DNA from: Halocatena halophila | Lineage (GTDB): Archaea; Halobacteriota; Halobacteria; Halobacteriales; Haloarculaceae | DNA: 64,000 nt | Direction: 5' to 3' | NCBI GenBank assembly: GCA_027563145.1 | Contig: CP071306.1 | Coordinates: 620,001 to 684,000, forward strand | Notes under the pieces: generated by a model | What the model saw: the letters and a program-made list of their open reading frames with translations, nothing else | What the model was told of the DNA's origin: nothing | The model's database searches: none | Shown: in pieces, positions 44,877 to 54,848 of the stretch | How positions within the stretch are numbered: position 1 is the stretch's first letter | Layout: each line of letters starts with the position of its first letter | Position numbers and translations under genes: made by a program

Positions 44877-44883
44877 GTATAAC
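44877..44883 (-). promoter_or_regulatory. TATA box of DUF4013-like gene
   Basis: Minus-strand GTTATAC centred about 27 bases before GTG 44853. Confidence 0.6.
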
Positions 44884-45074
44884 TGTCCCGGAACTATCCG
44901 TTCGAAAATACGACAGCCGGACCAGTTCGAGCGATTCAGACAGAGATCTGTTCGAGCGATCGAGGGAGACGACCATCCGATCAACCTATCCGAATCGATG
45001 GCATTGGTTCTACTATGACTGAGATCACGCCCTCTGGATGGATGGTACCGCACCAGAGCGGCGGGTGAGAGATC

Positions 45075-45833
45075 ATGGCAGGAAAAGATCACTACTACAA
45101 CAAGGCGAAACAGCAGGGCTACCGTGCCCGGTCGGCATATAAGCTCCAGCAGCTCGATGAGGCGGCGTCGCTTTTCGATGACGGAATGACCGTCGTTGAC
45201 CTTGGCGCTGCTCCGGGGGGTTGGTTACAGGTTGCAATCGAGCGCGTGGGTGAGACAGGGAGCGTTCTCGGTGTGGACCGCCAGCGCATCGATCCGATCG
45301 AAGGCGTCGAGACGATCCGGGGCGACATGACCGACGAGGAAACCCGGACCGCGGTGATCGAACGCGTCGGCTCCGTGGATGTGGTCGTTTCGGATATGGC
45401 CCCGAACATGACCGGCGAGTACTCGCTAGATCACGCACGATCGGTTCATCTGGCCACTCAGGCGTTCGAAACGGCGATGGAAGTTCTGGATGCCGGTGGT
45501 GATTTCGTAGCGAAGGTGTTCGATGGTCCGGATCTCGACGCGTTCGAAACGACTGTCGAAAAAGAGTTTCAGTACGTGCGCAGAATTCAGCCCGACGCCT
45601 CGAGAAAGGAGTCCTCCGAGCTGTATCTCGTTGGCAAAGGCCGACTGACCGCACCAGTTGCGGTCGGCGAGCAACTATCAGTCACGATCGAGGACACTGG
45701 CAATGAAGGCGATGGCATCGCCAAAGTCGAGGGCTACACGCTGTTCGTTCCGAACGTGCCCGAGGGCGAGTCCGTCACGATCGAGGTGACCGACGTGAAA
45801 CCGAACTTTGGCTTCGCAGAGCGACTCGAATAG
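45075..45833 (+). CDS. rlmE: 23S rRNA 2'-O-methyltransferase RlmE/FtsJ with TRAM domain
   Basis: 252 residues. The Rossmann methyltransferase has VDLGAAPGGWLQVA (residues about 41-54, SAM loop) and the K-D-K-E tetrad: Lys in RSAYKL, Asp in VVSDMAPNMTGE, Lys in FVAKVFDG, Glu near the end of the domain (ESSELYLV). Residues about 190-250 form a TRAM-type OB fold (VTIEDTGNEGDGIAKVEGYT) that adds RNA binding, usual in haloarchaeal homologues. A GGTGA lies just before the ATG. Confidence 0.93.
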   Translation: MAGKDHYYNKAKQQGYRARSAYKLQQLDEAASLFDDGMTVVDLGAAPGGWLQVAIERVGETGSVLGVDRQRIDPIEGVETIRGDMTDEETRTAVIERVGSVDVVVSDMAPNMTGEYSLDHARSVHLATQAFETAMEVLDAGGDFVAKVFDGPDLDAFETTVEKEFQYVRRIQPDASRKESSELYLVGKGRLTAPVAVGEQLSVTIEDTGNEGDGIAKVEGYTLFVPNVPEGESVTIEVTDVKPNFGFAERLE

Positions 45834-45995
45834 TCACCGACCGTGGCGCTCGTCGATCGCATCGAGAAGATCGAGCGTCTTCCGGATCGAACCCCGCACT
45901 GCATCGCTTCGATTGACGAATTTTGCGTCGTCACCAACGTGGTCATCGAGATCATCAAGCAGTTCCTGTGGGATCTCGACGCTGATTTTGGGCAT
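45834..45995 (-). CDS. 53-residue ribbon-helix-helix protein
   Basis: MPKISVEIPQELLDDLDDHV is a beta ribbon plus helix; FVNRSDAVRGSIRKTLDLLD the second helix, the RHH fold of small DNA-binding dimers. The ATG at 45995 was preferred over a 17-codon extension. It sits convergently against rlmE and behind the geranylgeranyl reductase-like gene. Confidence 0.75.
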   Translation of the reverse strand: MPKISVEIPQELLDDLDDHVGDDAKFVNRSDAVRGSIRKTLDLLDAIDERHGR

Positions 45996-46035
45996 GTTGT
46001 TGGCTGTCACTGCATCACCGAATGTACATCGATTG

Positions 46036-47127
46036 TTACTCAGCACCGCCGGTCAGCCACGCTTTGAGTTGCGTTCCAGAGAACAACGTCGATGGCCGAT
46101 CCATATGGACGCCGATCTCACCCGAAAGCGTGCTGAGACCCAGTTTCTGTACCGGCGTTGGCAGTGAGTACGCCCGACGGAGCCAGTGGCCAAGCCGGAT
46201 TTCAGTCGCGAGATCCTCACGCCAGGATCTATCGTACGCACCGAGCGAGCCGGGATCGTTTGGATCGATCGTCTCGGCTGCGTGATCGGCCGCTTGCATG
46301 CCATAGAGAATACCCCCACCGGTGAACGGTTTCGTCTGTCCGGCGGCATCACCGAGCAGAAAGCTTCTCGCCCCGATTGTTCGGCTTGGTGGACCGATCG
46401 GTATCGCCCCGGAACATCGGTGGGTCACCGACACGTCGTAGGCGTCACAGAACGCATCGAACCGCGCTGCAACGTCCGCACCAGGAGCGACGGCAAGCCC
46501 ATACTCGACGCCGGCCTCACCGCGCGGGATGCGCCAGGCGAAAAACTCCGGAACCGTCAGATGCACGTCGACGTGGTCGTCGAAGTCCGGGGTCTCATCG
46601 AACGCCAGAACACCATGAAGAAACTCATCGGGCGCAGGAATCGAACACTCCGAACGAACGCGTGAGCGGGGGCCATCACAGCCCGCGACCAGCAAGGCCT
46701 CGTGTGTTTCGACACCGTCAGGGCCCGAAACCGTCACTTCGACGTGGTCAGGATGTTCGACAACGCCCGTGACCGTGTGATTTTCGAGCACCGTCGCCCC
46801 CGCTGACTCTGCAGCCTCGGCGAGACGCTTATCAAGGCCAACTCGATCGATCGCGTTCGACACTGGCGACTCCTTATAGAAGCGTTCGGCGGGCGTCTCG
46901 GGCCCACCCGTGTGGAATCGAGCGCCGAAGATATCGTTCTGAAAGAGGTCACTGCGAGCGTCGTCCGGGAGATACTCCCAGATGTCCAGGCTTACGTGCC
47001 CGGAGCACGCCAGCGGACGACCGATCTCACCGTGTTCGAACACACAGACGTCGTAGCCAGCCGCTGCACTCCGACGGGCAAATCGAGCACCGGCCGGACC
47101 AGCACCAACGACGATGAAATCGTACAT
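46036..47127 (-). CDS. geranylgeranyl reductase family FAD-dependent protein
   Basis: 363 residues. The N-terminal dinucleotide fold FIVVGAGPAGARFARRSA binds FAD; RPLACSGHVSLDIWEYLP carries the conserved C-S/G-H signature of the family; FLLGDAAGQTKPFTGGGILYG is the second FAD motif. It probably hydrogenates geranylgeranyl chains of archaeal lipids or quinones; the exact substrate is not readable. Confidence 0.88.
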   Translation of the reverse strand: MYDFIVVGAGPAGARFARRSAAAGYDVCVFEHGEIGRPLACSGHVSLDIWEYLPDDARSDLFQNDIFGARFHTGGPETPAERFYKESPVSNAIDRVGLDKRLAEAAESAGATVLENHTVTGVVEHPDHVEVTVSGPDGVETHEALLVAGCDGPRSRVRSECSIPAPDEFLHGVLAFDETPDFDDHVDVHLTVPEFFAWRIPRGEAGVEYGLAVAPGADVAARFDAFCDAYDVSVTHRCSGAIPIGPPSRTIGARSFLLGDAAGQTKPFTGGGILYGMQAADHAAETIDPNDPGSLGAYDRSWREDLATEIRLGHWLRRAYSLPTPVQKLGLSTLSGEIGVHMDRPSTLFSGTQLKAWLTGGAE

Positions 47128-47166
47128 TACCGGGCGCAGTAGTTGCCCGCCAATAACGCTTTGTTC

Positions 47167-50106
47167 TTAGTCGTCGCTGGGAATCGCCGGCGTGCGTTTC
47201 GATCGTGGGCCATCCAACTCGACTGACGGTAGCAGATCGCGGAGATACTGGCCGGTGTGTGATCGTTCAGTGCGAGCAACCGACTCTGGGGTGCCCGTCG
47301 CAACGAGCTCGCCGCCGTTATCACCACCTTCGGGACCGAGATCGATGACGTGGTCGGCGTTTTTCACGAGATCGAGCTCGTGTTCGACGACGGCCACCGT
47401 ATTGCCTTCATCAACCAACCGCTGGAGCACGTCGATGAGTTTGCGCTCATCAGCCGGATGGAGACCAGTCGTCGGTTCATCGAGCAGATAGAGCGTCTCA
47501 CCGGTGTCGCGCTTGCCAAGCTCCTCGGCGAGTTTGATCCGCTGGGCCTCACCACCCGAAAGCGTCGTCGAAGGCTGGCCGAGCTTCATGTAATCGAGGC
47601 CCACGTCTTTGAGCAGTTGCAGACGCTGGGCGATCCGACGGTCGTGCTCGAAGAAGTCCGCCGCCTCCTCCACGCTCATCTCGAGTATGTCGGCGATCGT
47701 CTTTGTGCGGTAGGTTACATCCAGCGTTTCGTCGTTGTACCGCGAGCCACCACACTCCTCACAGGGAACGTACACGTCCGAGAGGAAGTTCATGTCGATC
47801 TTTACCGTTCCCTGCCCACCACAGGCCTCACAGCGACCACCTTTCACGTTGAACGAGAACCGACCTTTCGCGTAGCCCCGTTGCTTTGCGAGCGACGTTT
47901 CGGCAAACAGCTCGCGAACGTAATCGAACACGCCCGTGTACGTTGCAGGGTTCGACCGCGGCGTCCGACCGATCGGGCTTTGATCGATCAGCCGGACGGT
48001 TTCGATTGCCGAGATGTTCTCGATATCGTCGTGGTCGCCGGGATACACGTCGGTGTCGTTCATTCGCCGGACCAGTCCTTTGTACAGGATTTCGTGGAGG
48101 AACGTCGATTTTCCGGAGCCAGAAACCCCCGTGATCGCCGTGAACGCACCGAGTGGGAGTTCGATGTCGAGATCGTCCAGATTGTGCTGGCGGGCACCAC
48201 GGATGATGAGCGATTCGTCCGATTCGCGGCGTTCTTCGGGCACCGGTATCTCTCGCTCACCGGAGAGATACTGGCCAGTGATCGACGCAGGCGTATCTTT
48301 TATGGCTTCGACATCACCCTTTGCGACGACTTCACCGCCACGTTTGCCCGGCCCGGGACCCATATCGATGATCGTGTCCGCACGATACATCGTCTCGGTG
48401 TCGTGTTCGACGACGAGCAGCGTGTTCCCCAGATCTCGAAGCTCTTCGAGCGTGTTCAACAGTCGGTCATTATCCCGCTGGTGGAGCCCGATCGAGGGTT
48501 CATCGAGGACGTACAGCACGCCGACGAGTCCGGAGCCAATCTGTGTGGCCAGCCGGATGCGTTGGTTTTCACCGCCCGAAAGCGTCGAGGCTTCCCGGTC
48601 GAGGGTGAGATACTCGAGGCCAACCTCACACATAAATCCAAGCCGGGCGCGGATCTCCTTGAGGATCTCCTCTGCGATCATGCGATCGCGTTCGGTCATT
48701 ACACGCTCGAAGCCCTCAAGCAGCTCACGAGCATCGCCGATGCTCATCCGATTGATCTCGGTGATCGAGACGTCGTTGACGAGCACCGCACGGCTCGCTG
48801 GCTTGAGCCGTGTGCCTTCACAGGCTGGACACGTCGTGGTGGCCATGTACTTCTCGATGTGCTCTCTGGTCGAATCCGAGTCGGTCTCGACGTACCGACG
48901 CTCTAGGTTCGGAATGACGCCCTCGAACGGCTTTTCTTTCCGGCGCGTTCCGTTTTTCGTCCGGTGTTCGAACACCACATCTTCTGTGGTGCCGTACAAA
49001 AATGCGTCCTGCACCGACCCAGAGAGCTCCTCAAACGGCGTTTCCATGTCCACATCGAAATGTGCAGCCACGGAGTCCAGTCGGGTTCGATAGTACGAAC
49101 GGTTGTAGCTCCAGGGTTCGAACACCTCACGAAGCGGTTTTTCCGGATCGGTAACGACACGAGACTCATCGATTTCTTTCGTCTCGCCGATTCCCTCACA
49201 CTCCGGACAGGCTCCGTGAGGGCTGTTGAACGAGAAGCTCCGGGTTTCGATCTCCGGGAGGTCGATTCCACACTCCGGACAGGCAAGTGCTTCGGAGAAC
49301 TCAACGATGAGTTCTTCGTCCTGGGTCTCTCCGGCGAGATCGCCGGTCTGTCTCGCGACCGCGCCGAGTGCTACGTCGGTGGGGGGATCCGGAACAATGC
49401 ATTTGAGCACCCCGTTTGCCTCCTCCAGTGCGGTTTCGACGCTGTCGGTGATCCGAGAGCGGGCATCCGGCTCAATACGAACGCGATCGACGATCACGTC
49501 GATCGTGTGATCGTAGTTCTCATCGAGCTCGGGCGTCTCCGTCGTGAGATCGTACTCGGTGCCGTCCACCGCAACCCGAGAGTAGCCTTCACTGATGAGT
49601 CCTTCGAACAGCTCTTCGAACGCGCCCTTTTGATCGCGCACGACCGGCGCAGCGATTTTCGCGCGGGTCCCTTCGGGGAGATCGAACAACCGGCGAACCA
49701 TCGTCTGGGCGCTCTGTTCGCCGACCTCGCGTCCACACTCCGGACAGTGTGGCGTCCCGATGCGAGCGTACAACAATCGGAGATAGTCGTGGAGCTCCGT
49801 TACCGTTCCCACGGTCGAACGAGGGTTGTTGGCGGCGTTTTTCTGATCGATCGAAATCGCCGGAGAGAGCCCCTCGACGGTTTCGACCTGTGGTTTGTCC
49901 ATCTGTCCCAGAAAGTTCCGTGCGTAGGCCGACAAGCTCTCGATGTATCGACGCTGCCCTTCGGCATACACCGTCTCGAAGGCGAGCGATGATTTCCCCG
50001 AGCCCGAAAGCCCGGTCACGACCGTCAGCTCGTCGCGGGGGATGGACACATCGATGTCCTTGAGATTGTGTTCAGACGCCCCACGGACGTCGATGTTTTC
50101 ACTCAT
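47167..50106 (-). CDS. uvrA: excinuclease ABC subunit A, UvrA
   Basis: 979 residues. Two ABC ATPase halves: Walker [15 protein letters not shown] near residue 35 and [15 protein letters not shown] near residue 650; signatures LSGGENQRI and [15 protein letters not shown]. Zinc-binding Cys pairs appear as CPECG, CPECGI, CPACEG and CEACGG...CEECGG. It scans DNA for damage with UvrB. A long antisense frame (47350-48906) is a shadow. The start is ATG 50106, divergent from a small membrane protein gene. Confidence 0.97.
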   Translation of the reverse strand: MSENIDVRGASEHNLKDIDVSIPRDELTVVTGLSGSGKSSLAFETVYAEGQRRYIESLSAYARNFLGQMDKPQVETVEGLSPAISIDQKNAANNPRSTVGTVTELHDYLRLLYARIGTPHCPECGREVGEQSAQTMVRRLFDLPEGTRAKIAAPVVRDQKGAFEELFEGLISEGYSRVAVDGTEYDLTTETPELDENYDHTIDVIVDRVRIEPDARSRITDSVETALEEANGVLKCIVPDPPTDVALGAVARQTGDLAGETQDEELIVEFSEALACPECGIDLPEIETRSFSFNSPHGACPECEGIGETKEIDESRVVTDPEKPLREVFEPWSYNRSYYRTRLDSVAAHFDVDMETPFEELSGSVQDAFLYGTTEDVVFEHRTKNGTRRKEKPFEGVIPNLERRYVETDSDSTREHIEKYMATTTCPACEGTRLKPASRAVLVNDVSITEINRMSIGDARELLEGFERVMTERDRMIAEEILKEIRARLGFMCEVGLEYLTLDREASTLSGGENQRIRLATQIGSGLVGVLYVLDEPSIGLHQRDNDRLLNTLEELRDLGNTLLVVEHDTETMYRADTIIDMGPGPGKRGGEVVAKGDVEAIKDTPASITGQYLSGEREIPVPEERRESDESLIIRGARQHNLDDLDIELPLGAFTAITGVSGSGKSTFLHEILYKGLVRRMNDTDVYPGDHDDIENISAIETVRLIDQSPIGRTPRSNPATYTGVFDYVRELFAETSLAKQRGYAKGRFSFNVKGGRCEACGGQGTVKIDMNFLSDVYVPCEECGGSRYNDETLDVTYRTKTIADILEMSVEEAADFFEHDRRIAQRLQLLKDVGLDYMKLGQPSTTLSGGEAQRIKLAEELGKRDTGETLYLLDEPTTGLHPADERKLIDVLQRLVDEGNTVAVVEHELDLVKNADHVIDLGPEGGDNGGELVATGTPESVARTERSHTGQYLRDLLPSVELDGPRSKRTPAIPSDD

Positions 50107-50289
50107 TGTGAATTGGTGGGGTCGAATCGCTGAAACGCTGTCGGTCCGGGTGTGGCTGGCTCTTCATAGGTTTTTCGAGTTTCCGAACGACCGTAAGCTG
50201 TCGCCAAGCACAGTGAAAGTGAACGTGAGAACAGCCGGTCCAGTGCAACGACTTTACGGTGATGACAGCCAACCCCCGTACACCGAACA

Positions 50290-50535
50290 ATGCCGGAGGG
50301 AATTATCGATACGATTACGTTGGCCGTCACCGTTGCCTTTGCCATTCCGGTCGCGATGCTCGGCATGCAGTTTCTCCAGGATGGAAACCATCTTCTCGGT
50401 GGTGTTTTCGTTGGCCTTGCCATTGCGATGGTCGTCGTCGAGGAAACGATCACCTCACCGACCGACCTTCCAGCGATGGCACTCCAGCGAGTGACGGATC
50501 GGATCGCGAAGCCGAGCGATGATGAGGACGACTAG
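50290..50535 (+). CDS. small membrane protein, DUF7533-like
   Basis: 81 residues with two hydrophobic helices, [20 protein letters not shown] and [20 protein letters not shown], and an acidic tail. Resembles a conserved haloarchaeal two-helix family (DUF7533, from memory) of unknown role. A TTTACG box lies about 34 bases upstream. Its stop overlaps the convergent helicase stop (CTAG). Confidence 0.7.
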   Translation: MPEGIIDTITLAVTVAFAIPVAMLGMQFLQDGNHLLGGVFVGLAIAMVVVEETITSPTDLPAMALQRVTDRIAKPSDDEDD

Positions 50536-52367
50536 GACGTGGTCGGTGGCGCGAGTGGCTCCTGTGCGGCCTCTATGAGCTGCTTGAGTGAGTCGTCGGA
50601 CGACTCGTTGGTGAGCAACACATCGATCGGAAGTGTTGGTGCGCCATCAACCAGGTTTTCGAGCAACACGAGTCGTTTTCTGGCCCGTGACATCCCGACG
50701 TAGAACACACGTCGCTCGTTGTCGGTGAGCACTGGCACGGGATCGGTGTGTTTGGTGAACGCTTCATCACCCGTCGCGGCTGGCGAATCGTCAACCGTGG
50801 CGGCCATCTGCTCGACGACCTTCTCGGTGAGATCCGTACCGACGAACACGTGGTCTGCTTCACGACCTTTTGCGCTGTGGATCGTTCCGAGCCGAACGCG
50901 GGCACGATCGACATCCTGGTATGGCCCATTGAAATACGCCTCGATCGACCGGCTCTGGTAGTTCGTCACCTTATGTACCATGTCGGCCGCACTCGACCGT
51001 GTCGGAACGAACGGCGCGTGTTCTTTCACGAACGAGGGCTGGAGTTCCATCTCTGTGAGATCATCAACACCCAGTTTCTCCTGGTGAGCTTCGAGCGCAT
51101 CGAACAGCTCGTCGCGTGAGCCCGTTCCAAAGGCCGCCGAATCGAGCATTTCCGCCAGCCGACGGACCTGCAGTCCGGTCAACAGCTCCTCATCGCTCAG
51201 GGCCTCAACCGCCATGATGTAATCCGTGAGTCGGTCGGTCCACATCCGCTGGTCGGTCATCGTCTTGAACGGAATCCCCTCATCGATGAACTCGTCCATG
51301 AACTGGAACATCTGATACCGCGCACGGAACAGCACCATCACCGAGCCATCTGTCTCTTCGATCGTCGCGCGAACGTTACACATGAGATCGTACATCGAAG
51401 GGTCGCGCACTGCCTCAACGCGACCACCCTCGGTTCGGGGCTGGAAATCTTTCTCCTGGCGTTCCTCAACGTGATCGATCTCCCGGTTGACAACGTTCAA
51501 AATCCGGGATGGAAGGCGATACGACGTGTCGAGCACCACGTTCTCACCCCCCTCTTTGAGGAGCAACATCGGATCGGCACCCTGCCAGGCGTAGACCACC
51601 TGGTCGTCGTCGCCCGCGATCAACACCGAGTCCATCTGGGTTTTCCACTCCTGGTAGACCGAATACTGCAGGGTAGTGATATCCTGAAACTCATCGATCA
51701 CGAGATAATCGACGGAGGGAATGAGTGATCGCTGGTGGACACGCTCTAGCATGTCGGCGAATCCCAGAATGTCGTTATCACCCTTGTACGCTCGCCATGC
51801 ACGGATTGTCTGTGGAACGTCGATTCGGTCGTCGTCGGTGGGCCACGTGGGCGTGTATTTGTTTCCTGTCTGTGCGTTCGGATCGATATCTGGTGGCAGC
51901 CGCACGGTCTCAACGTCCCACTGGAATGGCACCTCGTGCCAGTCTGCGACCTCACGCGTCGTTCGCTGGAGCCACTGACTCGTGGCGATGATCTTGTTAC
52001 CAATCGTCGTCGAGCGCGAAGAACGCCGACGCGAGGAGCTGTACTCGTCTTCGAACTCGAGGCCGTAGTCCTCACAGAACGCCTGTTTGTCCGACTCGCC
52101 AACGACATCGTTTCGCGAGCAGTTGAGCAGTTCGTACGCCTTGGCGTGCATCGTACAGACGTTCGATCTGAGCGAACGCGGACTCCGGTCGAGCCGCTCT
52201 GCCAGTCGTTCGCGAACCTCTGCTGCTGCGGCACGCGTATACGAAACGATGAGAATATCCTCGATCCGCACGCCAGAATCGAGCATGTCGTCGACGCGGT
52301 CGAGCAGTGCCGTGGTTTTACCACAGCCCGGCCCGCCAAACAACCGGGTCACTCGTGGTTTGGTCAT
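50532..52367 (-). CDS. UvrD/Rep-type superfamily 1 helicase
   Basis: 611 residues from MTKPRVTRLFGGPGCGKTTA, with Walker A GGPGCGKT (near residues 10-17). Motif Ia SYTRAAAAEVRERL, motif II VIDEFQDITTLQY, motif III AGDDDQVVYAWQGAD, motif IV SYRLP and motif VI VFYVGMSRARKRLVL are all present. It should be a 3'-5' DNA helicase in repair, fitting its place near uvrA. Residues about 490-500 hold the RVRLGTIHSAKGREADHVF motif V. Seven upstream codons were dropped. Confidence 0.92.
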   Translation of the reverse strand: MTKPRVTRLFGGPGCGKTTALLDRVDDMLDSGVRIEDILIVSYTRAAAAEVRERLAERLDRSPRSLRSNVCTMHAKAYELLNCSRNDVVGESDKQAFCEDYGLEFEDEYSSSRRRSSRSTTIGNKIIATSQWLQRTTREVADWHEVPFQWDVETVRLPPDIDPNAQTGNKYTPTWPTDDDRIDVPQTIRAWRAYKGDNDILGFADMLERVHQRSLIPSVDYLVIDEFQDITTLQYSVYQEWKTQMDSVLIAGDDDQVVYAWQGADPMLLLKEGGENVVLDTSYRLPSRILNVVNREIDHVEERQEKDFQPRTEGGRVEAVRDPSMYDLMCNVRATIEETDGSVMVLFRARYQMFQFMDEFIDEGIPFKTMTDQRMWTDRLTDYIMAVEALSDEELLTGLQVRRLAEMLDSAAFGTGSRDELFDALEAHQEKLGVDDLTEMELQPSFVKEHAPFVPTRSSAADMVHKVTNYQSRSIEAYFNGPYQDVDRARVRLGTIHSAKGREADHVFVGTDLTEKVVEQMAATVDDSPAATGDEAFTKHTDPVPVLTDNERRVFYVGMSRARKRLVLLENLVDGAPTLPIDVLLTNESSDDSLKQLIEAAQEPLAPPTTS

Positions 52368-52425
52368 TGCGGGGTCCAGGGTATCCAACAGTATAAGCGC
52401 CCTGACTCACGAATTCGTGGGACTC

Positions 52426-52614
52426 TCAGCCTGCTTCGCTCTCTGGCATCCACCCACAGACAGTACACTCCGTTGCCGCTATCTCATGTAAGCCACCACA
52501 GTCGGGACACTGCTTTTTCTGGCGGTCTCGCTGCCAGTCCGACGCCTCCGACGGCACGTCGTAGCCACGCTGTGAAAGGAATTCGTCGAACACGTCATCG
52601 TTCCCTAGCGACAT
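52426..52614 (-). CDS. 62-residue zinc-finger protein, HVO_0416-like
   Basis: MSLGNDDVFDEFLSQRGYDV starts it; two CxxC pairs, CPDCGG and CTVCGW, form one zinc site after WQRDRQKKQ. It matches a family of small haloarchaeal zinc-finger proteins (HVO_0416 type). A CAATAA (minus TTATTG) box lies about 26 bases before ATG 52614, supporting this start over those at 52626 and upstream. Confidence 0.8.
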   Translation of the reverse strand: MSLGNDDVFDEFLSQRGYDVPSEASDWQRDRQKKQCPDCGGLHEIAATECTVCGWMPESEAG

Positions 52615-52698
52615 GTGTTGTGACATGGTATGACACGCCAATAAGGGTACCGACGACTTTAGTTTCATTGACAAAAAATCCGTGCCAGACAAAGTTGC

Positions 52699-52704
52699 TT
52701 ATAC
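52699..52704 (+). promoter_or_regulatory. TATA box of prsW-like gene
   Basis: TTATAC centred 25 bases before ATG 52726; leaderless start. Confidence 0.65.
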
Positions 52705-52725
52705 TGTGCGCTGGATTACACTGGT

Positions 52726-53754
52726 ATGACGGACCGAGATCCACTGGAGCGCCGGGCGAGCGAGTCCAGAGATCTGTACGATCTCGCCCACTGGGAGCGC
52801 CGAACCGCGCTGGATAGACTTTCTTCACTGCTCCACCGAATAGTGTTGGCGATCGTCCGGTGGGGAACGATCCTCGTTGCACTGTTGATAACGGCCGGTG
52901 TCGTCCAGCTATCGCTTGATCGAATTCAGGCCTCCTCTATCCCAGTGGTCGGACTGTTGACCGTGTGTTCTGCAATTCCGGCGCTGGCGCTGGTCGCGTG
53001 GGTGTATCGATCGGACGTGACGGTATCGGAGCCGATCGACGTGCTCGCGGCAACGTTCGTGTTGGGCGTGTTGTTTGCCGGCTTTGCTGTCGTTCTCGAA
53101 TCGCCGTTTTCTGCGCTCGGACAGGGGCTTTTTGGACAGATTCTACTGTTTTTCCTCGTAGTGGGCCCGATCGAAGAAGGAGTGAAACTACTCGCCGTAC
53201 GGGTGTACGCCTATCGCCAGCCGGCATTTTCTGCAGTCATCGATGGTGCGGTGTACGGTGCGGTCGCTGGCCTTGGCTTTGCGACGATTGAAAACGCACT
53301 CTACATCGGCGTCGATTTCGTCCAACTTCCTGCGTCCTCACTGCTCCGAACGGTGAGTGCCGGGACGGACATCGCAGCCACGCGCGCGATCGCGGGACCG
53401 GGTCACGTGATCTACTCGGCGTTTGCAGGATACTATCTCGGCCTCGCGAAGTTTAATCCGAAACACGCCGGGCCGATCATCGTGAAGGGACTGGTGATCG
53501 CATCGGTCATTCACGCAACGTACAACACGCTGGTGGGCGTGTTCGTTGGTATCGTCCACGGGCTGTATCCGAACGTCCCCATGCTCATCCCACAGTTCGG
53601 ATTCGTCGTCCTCTATCTGGGACTCTTCGGACTGTTGTTGTTCCGGAAGCTAAACCGGTATCGAGAAACGTACAGACAGCTCGAGGAGGAGGTTGTCGAT
53701 TCGAGTGAGCTATCGGTTGATCGGACGGAGTTCGACGACCCGGTGAATCACTGA
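52726..53754 (+). CDS. PrsW-family intramembrane metalloprotease
   Basis: 342 residues with about eight membrane segments. The catalytic motifs are all visible: Glu-Glu at 150-151 and Lys154 (GPIEEGVKLLAV), FATIENALYIG (FxxxEN), GHVIYSAFAGYYLGLAKF and SVIHATYNTLVG with two His ligands. PrsW proteases cut membrane-bound anti-sigma-like proteins in bacteria; the archaeal target is unknown. Its last seven bases overlap the convergent ribE gene. Confidence 0.9.
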   Translation: MTDRDPLERRASESRDLYDLAHWERRTALDRLSSLLHRIVLAIVRWGTILVALLITAGVVQLSLDRIQASSIPVVGLLTVCSAIPALALVAWVYRSDVTVSEPIDVLAATFVLGVLFAGFAVVLESPFSALGQGLFGQILLFFLVVGPIEEGVKLLAVRVYAYRQPAFSAVIDGAVYGAVAGLGFATIENALYIGVDFVQLPASSLLRTVSAGTDIAATRAIAGPGHVIYSAFAGYYLGLAKFNPKHAGPIIVKGLVIASVIHATYNTLVGVFVGIVHGLYPNVPMLIPQFGFVVLYLGLFGLLLFRKLNRYRETYRQLEEEVVDSSELSVDRTEFDDPVNH

Positions 53755-54389
53755 CTGAACGGTGGAACGGTCGCCTCTTTTGACTCGTTCGTCTCGAGCA
53801 GTCGTTCGGTGTACTTGGCCAGCACGTCGACTTCGACGTGGACTGGATCGCCGACGGATTTTTTGCCGAGCGTCGTCGCCCCGTACGTTGCCGGGATGAT
53901 TGCGACCGAGAGTCCTGGAGTTGTCTCGTCAGTACCGAACGTGTGGCTAGCAACAGTGAGCGAGATGCCATCGAGGGCAATCGAGCCCTTCTCGACGACA
54001 TACTGCTCTAGGGACGCAGGAATTGCAAACTCGAACGTCCAGTCTTCACCGACGGATTCGATCGCGGTGATCGTGGCGGTGCCATCGACGTGTCCCTGCA
54101 CGATGTGCCCGTCGAATCGGTCGTTTGTAGCCATGGCGCGTTCAAGATTCACCGCATCGCCACTCGTTACCGCATCCAGATACGTCCGATCGATAGTCTC
54201 CGCGGCAAGAAACACTTCGAACGTCCGTTCATCGTATCGCTCGACAGTGAGACAGACGCCGTTGACGGCGACTGACTGGCCCTCCGACAGCTCGGTTCCG
54301 AACGATGATTCGATGGTGAGCCGGCGTCCATCGTCGTGTGTCGTCGTCTCAACGACGGTTCCCGTCTCCTCGACGATCCCGGTAAACAT
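53748..54389 (-). CDS. ribE: riboflavin synthase alpha subunit RibE
   Basis: 213 residues of two similar lumazine-binding barrels. MFTGIVEETGTVVE opens the first; SVAVNGVCLTVE, then FDGHIVQGHVDGTATI, begin the repeat, and SIALDGISLTVAS closes the second. It dismutates two 6,7-dimethyl-8-ribityllumazine molecules. Many archaea use an unrelated RibC-type enzyme, but haloarchaea with the bacterial type are known. Confidence 0.94.
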   Translation of the reverse strand: MFTGIVEETGTVVETTTHDDGRRLTIESSFGTELSEGQSVAVNGVCLTVERYDERTFEVFLAAETIDRTYLDAVTSGDAVNLERAMATNDRFDGHIVQGHVDGTATITAIESVGEDWTFEFAIPASLEQYVVEKGSIALDGISLTVASHTFGTDETTPGLSVAIIPATYGATTLGKKSVGDPVHVEVDVLAKYTERLLETNESKEATVPPFSQ

Positions 54390-54476
54390 GCGTCGAACTA
54401 TCCGCCAGCGCTACGAAAGCGTTCCGGAGCCGCCGTTGATCGCGGGCTTTTCGGTGTCGGCCACGTACTGTCAGTC

Positions 54477-54848
54477 ATGCATTTCGATCAGCGAACACAG
54501 GCGGCGCTCAGATCGGTTGGCCTTTCACAGGAGCAAATCCAGCAGGCTTCCGACCACGCCGTTGCTGCGACCGAAAAAACCGCCAATGAGCTCGAGTCGT
54601 TTTTCGAACGAGAAACGGTGTACTCCACCATGGATCGCGCACACTCGAGTAGCGACATTCAAGAACATACCGTCGAGTACATCGATATTTTCACCCACGC
54701 TGCTGACATCCGTGGCTATCTCCGGTTCGATAGCTGGGGTGTCCCAATCGAGGGGGGCCGAGCGCTTGACGATGGGACGGTCGAGCTGACGCTCGGTGGG
54801 ACCGTGAATGACCGCGTCAGGTTTGCCGATTCGTCGGATATGCTATGA
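54477..54848 (+). CDS. small haloarchaeal protein, DUF7532-like
   Basis: 123 residues starting MHFDQRTQAALRSVGLSQEQ. A helical half (ASDHAVAATEKTANELESFF) is followed by a beta half (VEYIDIFTHAADIRGYLRFD, GTVELTLGGTVNDRVRF). Conserved in haloarchaea as far as I recall (DUF7532); role unknown. The ATG overlaps no promoter box I can see. Its stop overlaps the FAU-1 start in ATGA, so both may act together on RNA. Confidence 0.75.
   Translation: MHFDQRTQAALRSVGLSQEQIQQASDHAVAATEKTANELESFFERETVYSTMDRAHSSSDIQEHTVEYIDIFTHAADIRGYLRFDSWGVPIEGGRALDDGTVELTLGGTVNDRVRFADSSDML

Noticed and set aside
47350..48906. 518-codon forward frame antisense to uvrA
   Set aside because: It runs exactly opposite a clear UvrA gene. 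Long antisense frames are common in GC-rich haloarchaeal DNA and the protein lacks family motifs.
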